A stretch of 14,382 nucleotides of DNA, taken from the NCBI GenBank assembly GCA_021848765.1, contig JAJZTU010000056.1, positions 1 to 14,382 of the forward strand, given 5' to 3'. The position numbers and the translations under genes were made by a program. Source of the DNA: Bacillota bacterium (GTDB lineage: Bacteria; Bacillota; GCA-003054495; Carboxydocellales; JAJZTU01). Below are positions 12,238 through 14,382 of this stretch, piece by piece. Each line of letters begins with the position of its first letter. Within the stretch, counting starts at the first letter, position 1. Below the pieces are notes generated by a model. That model searched no databases. It saw only the letters and a list, made by a program, of their open reading frames with translations, and was not told the origin of the DNA.

Positions 12238-14283
12238 TTAAGCCGGTACCACCCTACAAAGCAATTGGTTAAAGTCAGGGTAAGCTGTAATTGGGTCGAC
12301 GACATCCAAATCAGCCAAATTGTTTACATTGGCGCTGCCCCAGCCGTGCGGTACACTTACCACACCGGTTACTAACTTGTCGTTGATACGCAGCCGCATT
12401 TGCACATCCCCGCTTTTTGACTCGACCTTGACCATTGTGCCATCTGCCAAACCATACTGGGCTGCTGTTGCCGGGTTTATCTCCGCAATCGGCTCAGGAT
12501 TCTCATTACGCAACACAGGTATATTTCGGTGTGAGGTATGAGTAAAGTGCTTGGAACGCTCACCGTTGATCAGAATAAGCGGGTACTTCTTGTATAGCTC
12601 CGGGGCGCTTACCGGGCTTTGGCCAGGCTCTAAATATGTCGGTAGCGGTTCATACCCATTATCCTTTAAAGTTTGGGAGTAGATTTCCACTTTTCCACTG
12701 GGGGTGCCCACTTTCTTTTTCTGGTAGATGTAATACTGTTTTTCTCCGTAAAAAACGCCTTCTGGATTTGCCATTAATTTATCTTTTAAATCACCAGGCA
12801 ACAAGAGGGAATCTATCACATCATCATCGGTTTGCCACGGGAAATCCATGCCCATACGGCGGCCCAGTTCGGACCAGATCTTCCAGTCAGGCCAGCTTTC
12901 ACCTACCGGTTCGACGACCTTATGGTGAATCTGAGCGAATGGTTCGCCTAAGGCAATACCATATACGTAGGAGAGGCCGCCCTTCTCCATAAACGTGGAA
13001 GCCGGTAACACTACATCCGCTAGTTCAGCAGTTTCGGTCATGAATGGGTCCAATACGGCCATAAATTCCAGGTTTTGAAATGCTTCTCTGTATTTTTGCG
13101 ATGCAGGGAAAGTTACGGCTGGATTTGCCGCAGATACGAGTGCTCCCTTGATGGGATAGGGTTTCCCTTCCATGACAGCCTGTGGAAACATATTCGCTAT
13201 CCCGTAAGGTCCCTTGCGACCCCAAAGATTGGTAAATACTGGGTAGTCATTGAAGCCAATAGGATCCTCCTTATCAGGAACAGCCAAGTTGCCCAGTGGA
13301 ATACGGGGTCCTTCCACCCACCCCCCTGGAATTGCAACACACCCAACCACAGCCTGCATGATTGCAAAAAGACGGTTGGTTTGCAAACCATTCACGTGTT
13401 GGTCTATAGTATTGATACCCTGGATGATGCAACTGGGTTTGGCTGTGGCATAAATCCTGGCCACATTCCTGATATCTGACGCATGTACCCAGGTAACTTC
13501 CTGAGCCCATTCGGGAGTATATTGTTGAACGTGCTCAACCAGCTCCGGAAAACCAACAGTATGATTTTCAACAAAGTCTTTATCGTATAGTCCTTCGTTA
13601 ATTATTACATTCAGCATGGCCAGTCCCAGCGCTGCATCTGTACCTGGGCGAATCGTCAGGTGATAGGCCTTTTCGGACAATGCTATTCTTTTGGGATTGA
13701 TAACTATCAAATTGAGGTTTTTATTTTTTAACCATTCGCGGATTTGTTCACCCAGCATACCCCTTGAGCCATCGGGATTATGGGCCCACAGGATGATGGT
13801 TTGTGAATCCACGGGATCTTCCAGTGGGTAACGACCATAGGTGATCATGCGGGCCAGAATCCTCGACCGGTAGCATAAATTTTCAACTGAAAAGAGGTTA
13901 GGAGTTCCGTAAAGTCCTTTGAAACGACGGGCAAACTGGGCTACTTCAATATTCTCTACACCGATCGAGCCGCAAAACATGCACAGTCCCTTGGCACCAT
14001 ACTTTTTCTTAATATCAGTTAATTTTTCTACGCAGAAGTCTAAAGCGGTGTCCCAGCTAACCTGTTGGAAGCGTCCTTTTTCCTTCAGCATTGGTGATGT
14101 CAGACGGACAGGTGAGTAAACATAATCGGGCAGGGCTTCCCCCCGCGGACAGATATATCCTTTGGAAATCGGGTGCTCAGGCAAACCTTCAACTTTAACT
14201 AAGCGACCGTCCTCGAGATGACATTTTATCCCACAGTCCCATACGCACAACATGCAGTCACTATTCACTATAGTCTTGGCCAA
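12238..14283 (-). CDS. Cytoplasmic Mo/W-bisPGD oxidoreductase with Cys metal ligand, substrate unknown
   Basis: A 681-residue DMSO-reductase-family enzyme. The N-terminal [4Fe-4S] site is C10, C13, C17 and C45 (GYICPRG). The likely metal ligand is C137 in NLCYRSR, and the C-terminal pterin-dinucleotide domain runs from LINGERSKHFTHTSHRN (about 574-590) to the end. There is no twin-arginine signal. The short N-terminus and cysteine ligand place it near polysulfide/thiosulfate reductases, formate dehydrogenases and acetylene hydratase. It lacks the ligand-His pair typical of formate dehydrogenase, and the Asp that follows the second cluster cysteine in acetylene hydratase is Val14 here. The TTG start has Shine-Dalgarno AGAGGGAGGG with a gap of about 7 nt. 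Only 42 nt separate it from bamB, so it belongs to the same operon and may act on an aromatic intermediate or in redox balance; this is inference. Confidence 0.85.
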   Translation of the reverse strand: MAKTIVNSDCMLCVWDCGIKCHLEDGRLVKVEGLPEHPISKGYICPRGEALPDYVYSPVRLTSPMLKEKGRFQQVSWDTALDFCVEKLTDIKKKYGAKGLCMFCGSIGVENIEVAQFARRFKGLYGTPNLFSVENLCYRSRILARMITYGRYPLEDPVDSQTIILWAHNPDGSRGMLGEQIREWLKNKNLNLIVINPKRIALSEKAYHLTIRPGTDAALGLAMLNVIINEGLYDKDFVENHTVGFPELVEHVQQYTPEWAQEVTWVHASDIRNVARIYATAKPSCIIQGINTIDQHVNGLQTNRLFAIMQAVVGCVAIPGGWVEGPRIPLGNLAVPDKEDPIGFNDYPVFTNLWGRKGPYGIANMFPQAVMEGKPYPIKGALVSAANPAVTFPASQKYREAFQNLEFMAVLDPFMTETAELADVVLPASTFMEKGGLSYVYGIALGEPFAQIHHKVVEPVGESWPDWKIWSELGRRMGMDFPWQTDDDVIDSLLLPGDLKDKLMANPEGVFYGEKQYYIYQKKKVGTPSGKVEIYSQTLKDNGYEPLPTYLEPGQSPVSAPELYKKYPLILINGERSKHFTHTSHRNIPVLRNENPEPIAEINPATAAQYGLADGTMVKVESKSGDVQMRLRINDKLVTGVVSVPHGWGSANVNNLADLDVVDPITAYPDFNQLLCRVVPA

Positions 14284-14382
14284 TTCAATTCCCTCCCTCT
14301 ATAAATTAAAGATTTTCTTGCTAATACTCGCTCATTCTCACAATTTCATTTTCTTTAACAATCTCTATTTGGATATGTGTTG
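14284..14382 (-). promoter_or_regulatory. Leader upstream of the first operon gene
   Basis: Contains the strong ribosome binding site AGAGGGAGGG (about 14301-14292) for the TTG start. The rest is AT-rich. A weak sigma-A-like pair TTGTTA, 16 nt, GAGAAT with extended TG can be drawn on the minus strand but is not convincing. No sigma-54 -24/-12 promoter is visible. The operon promoter may lie outside the window. Confidence 0.35.

Noticed and set aside
12238..14283. Acetylene hydratase or formate dehydrogenase
   Set aside because: Cluster and ligand spacing resemble acetylene hydratase, but the Asp after the second cluster cysteine is Val. The residue after the Cys ligand is Tyr, not the His expected in formate dehydrogenase.
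1..14382. CRISPR arrays, tRNA/rRNA genes, insertion sequences
   Set aside because: No regularly spaced repeats, no tRNA or rRNA-like sequence and no transposase were seen; the only possible trace of rearrangement is the fdhD-like fragment.

Overview
This window carries one long gene cluster in which every convincing gene is on the minus strand. It reads as a complete class II (ATP-independent, tungsten-type) benzoyl-CoA reductase operon, bamBCDEFGHI. A molybdopterin oxidoreductase of unknown substrate comes first, and a sigma-54-type activator follows at the 3' end. Class II benzoyl-CoA reductase is known from obligate anaerobes that degrade aromatic compounds (sulfate reducers, iron reducers, syntrophs). 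The purine-rich Shine-Dalgarno sequences, frequent GTG/TTG starts, mid-range G+C, selenocysteine use and PAS-AAA+ regulator suit a clostridial sulfate reducer or syntroph (Desulfotomaculum/Pelotomaculum-like). That placement is an inference; a deltaproteobacterium is not excluded.

Layout in transcription order, from high to low coordinates: a cytoplasmic Mo/W-bisPGD oxidoreductase (14283-12238); bamB, the tungsten active-site subunit of the aldehyde:ferredoxin oxidoreductase family (12195-10285); bamC, an electron-transfer ferredoxin overlapping bamB by 4 nt (10288-9755); a palindromic element; bamD, HdrCB/HdrD-like (9672-8521); a 173-nt spacer with a hairpin and what looks like an fdhD 3' remnant; bamE, a double-length HdrA-like flavoprotein (8347-5249); bamF, MvhD-like (5202-4435); bamG, bamH and bamI, NuoE/NuoF/NuoG-like (4410-1641); a 300-nt regulatory gap; the sigma-54-type activator (1336-98); and the first codons of another gene at the edge.

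The main correction to a naive gene call is in bamF. The gene has an in-frame TGA at codon 19, in the conserved CNW(C) motif where MvhD-family proteins have cysteine. It is preceded by a GTG start with a strong Shine-Dalgarno sequence and followed by a hairpin matching the bacterial SECIS pattern. bamF is therefore best annotated as a 255-residue selenoprotein, not as a truncated 230-residue ORF or a pseudogene. TGA is an ordinary stop for bamB, bamG and the regulator.

The genes fit together as follows. BamBC reduces benzoyl-CoA to the cyclic dienoyl-CoA at very low potential. BamDEF is an Hdr/MvhD-type module and BamGHI a Nuo/Hnd-type module. Together they are thought to supply the low-potential electrons by flavin-based bifurcation. 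BamH has an altered NADH-site motif and lacks the usual C-terminal ferredoxin extension, and BamF carries a winged-helix-like C-terminus. The adjacent activator has a PAS domain and an intact GAFTGA loop but no C-terminal DNA-binding helix-turn-helix.
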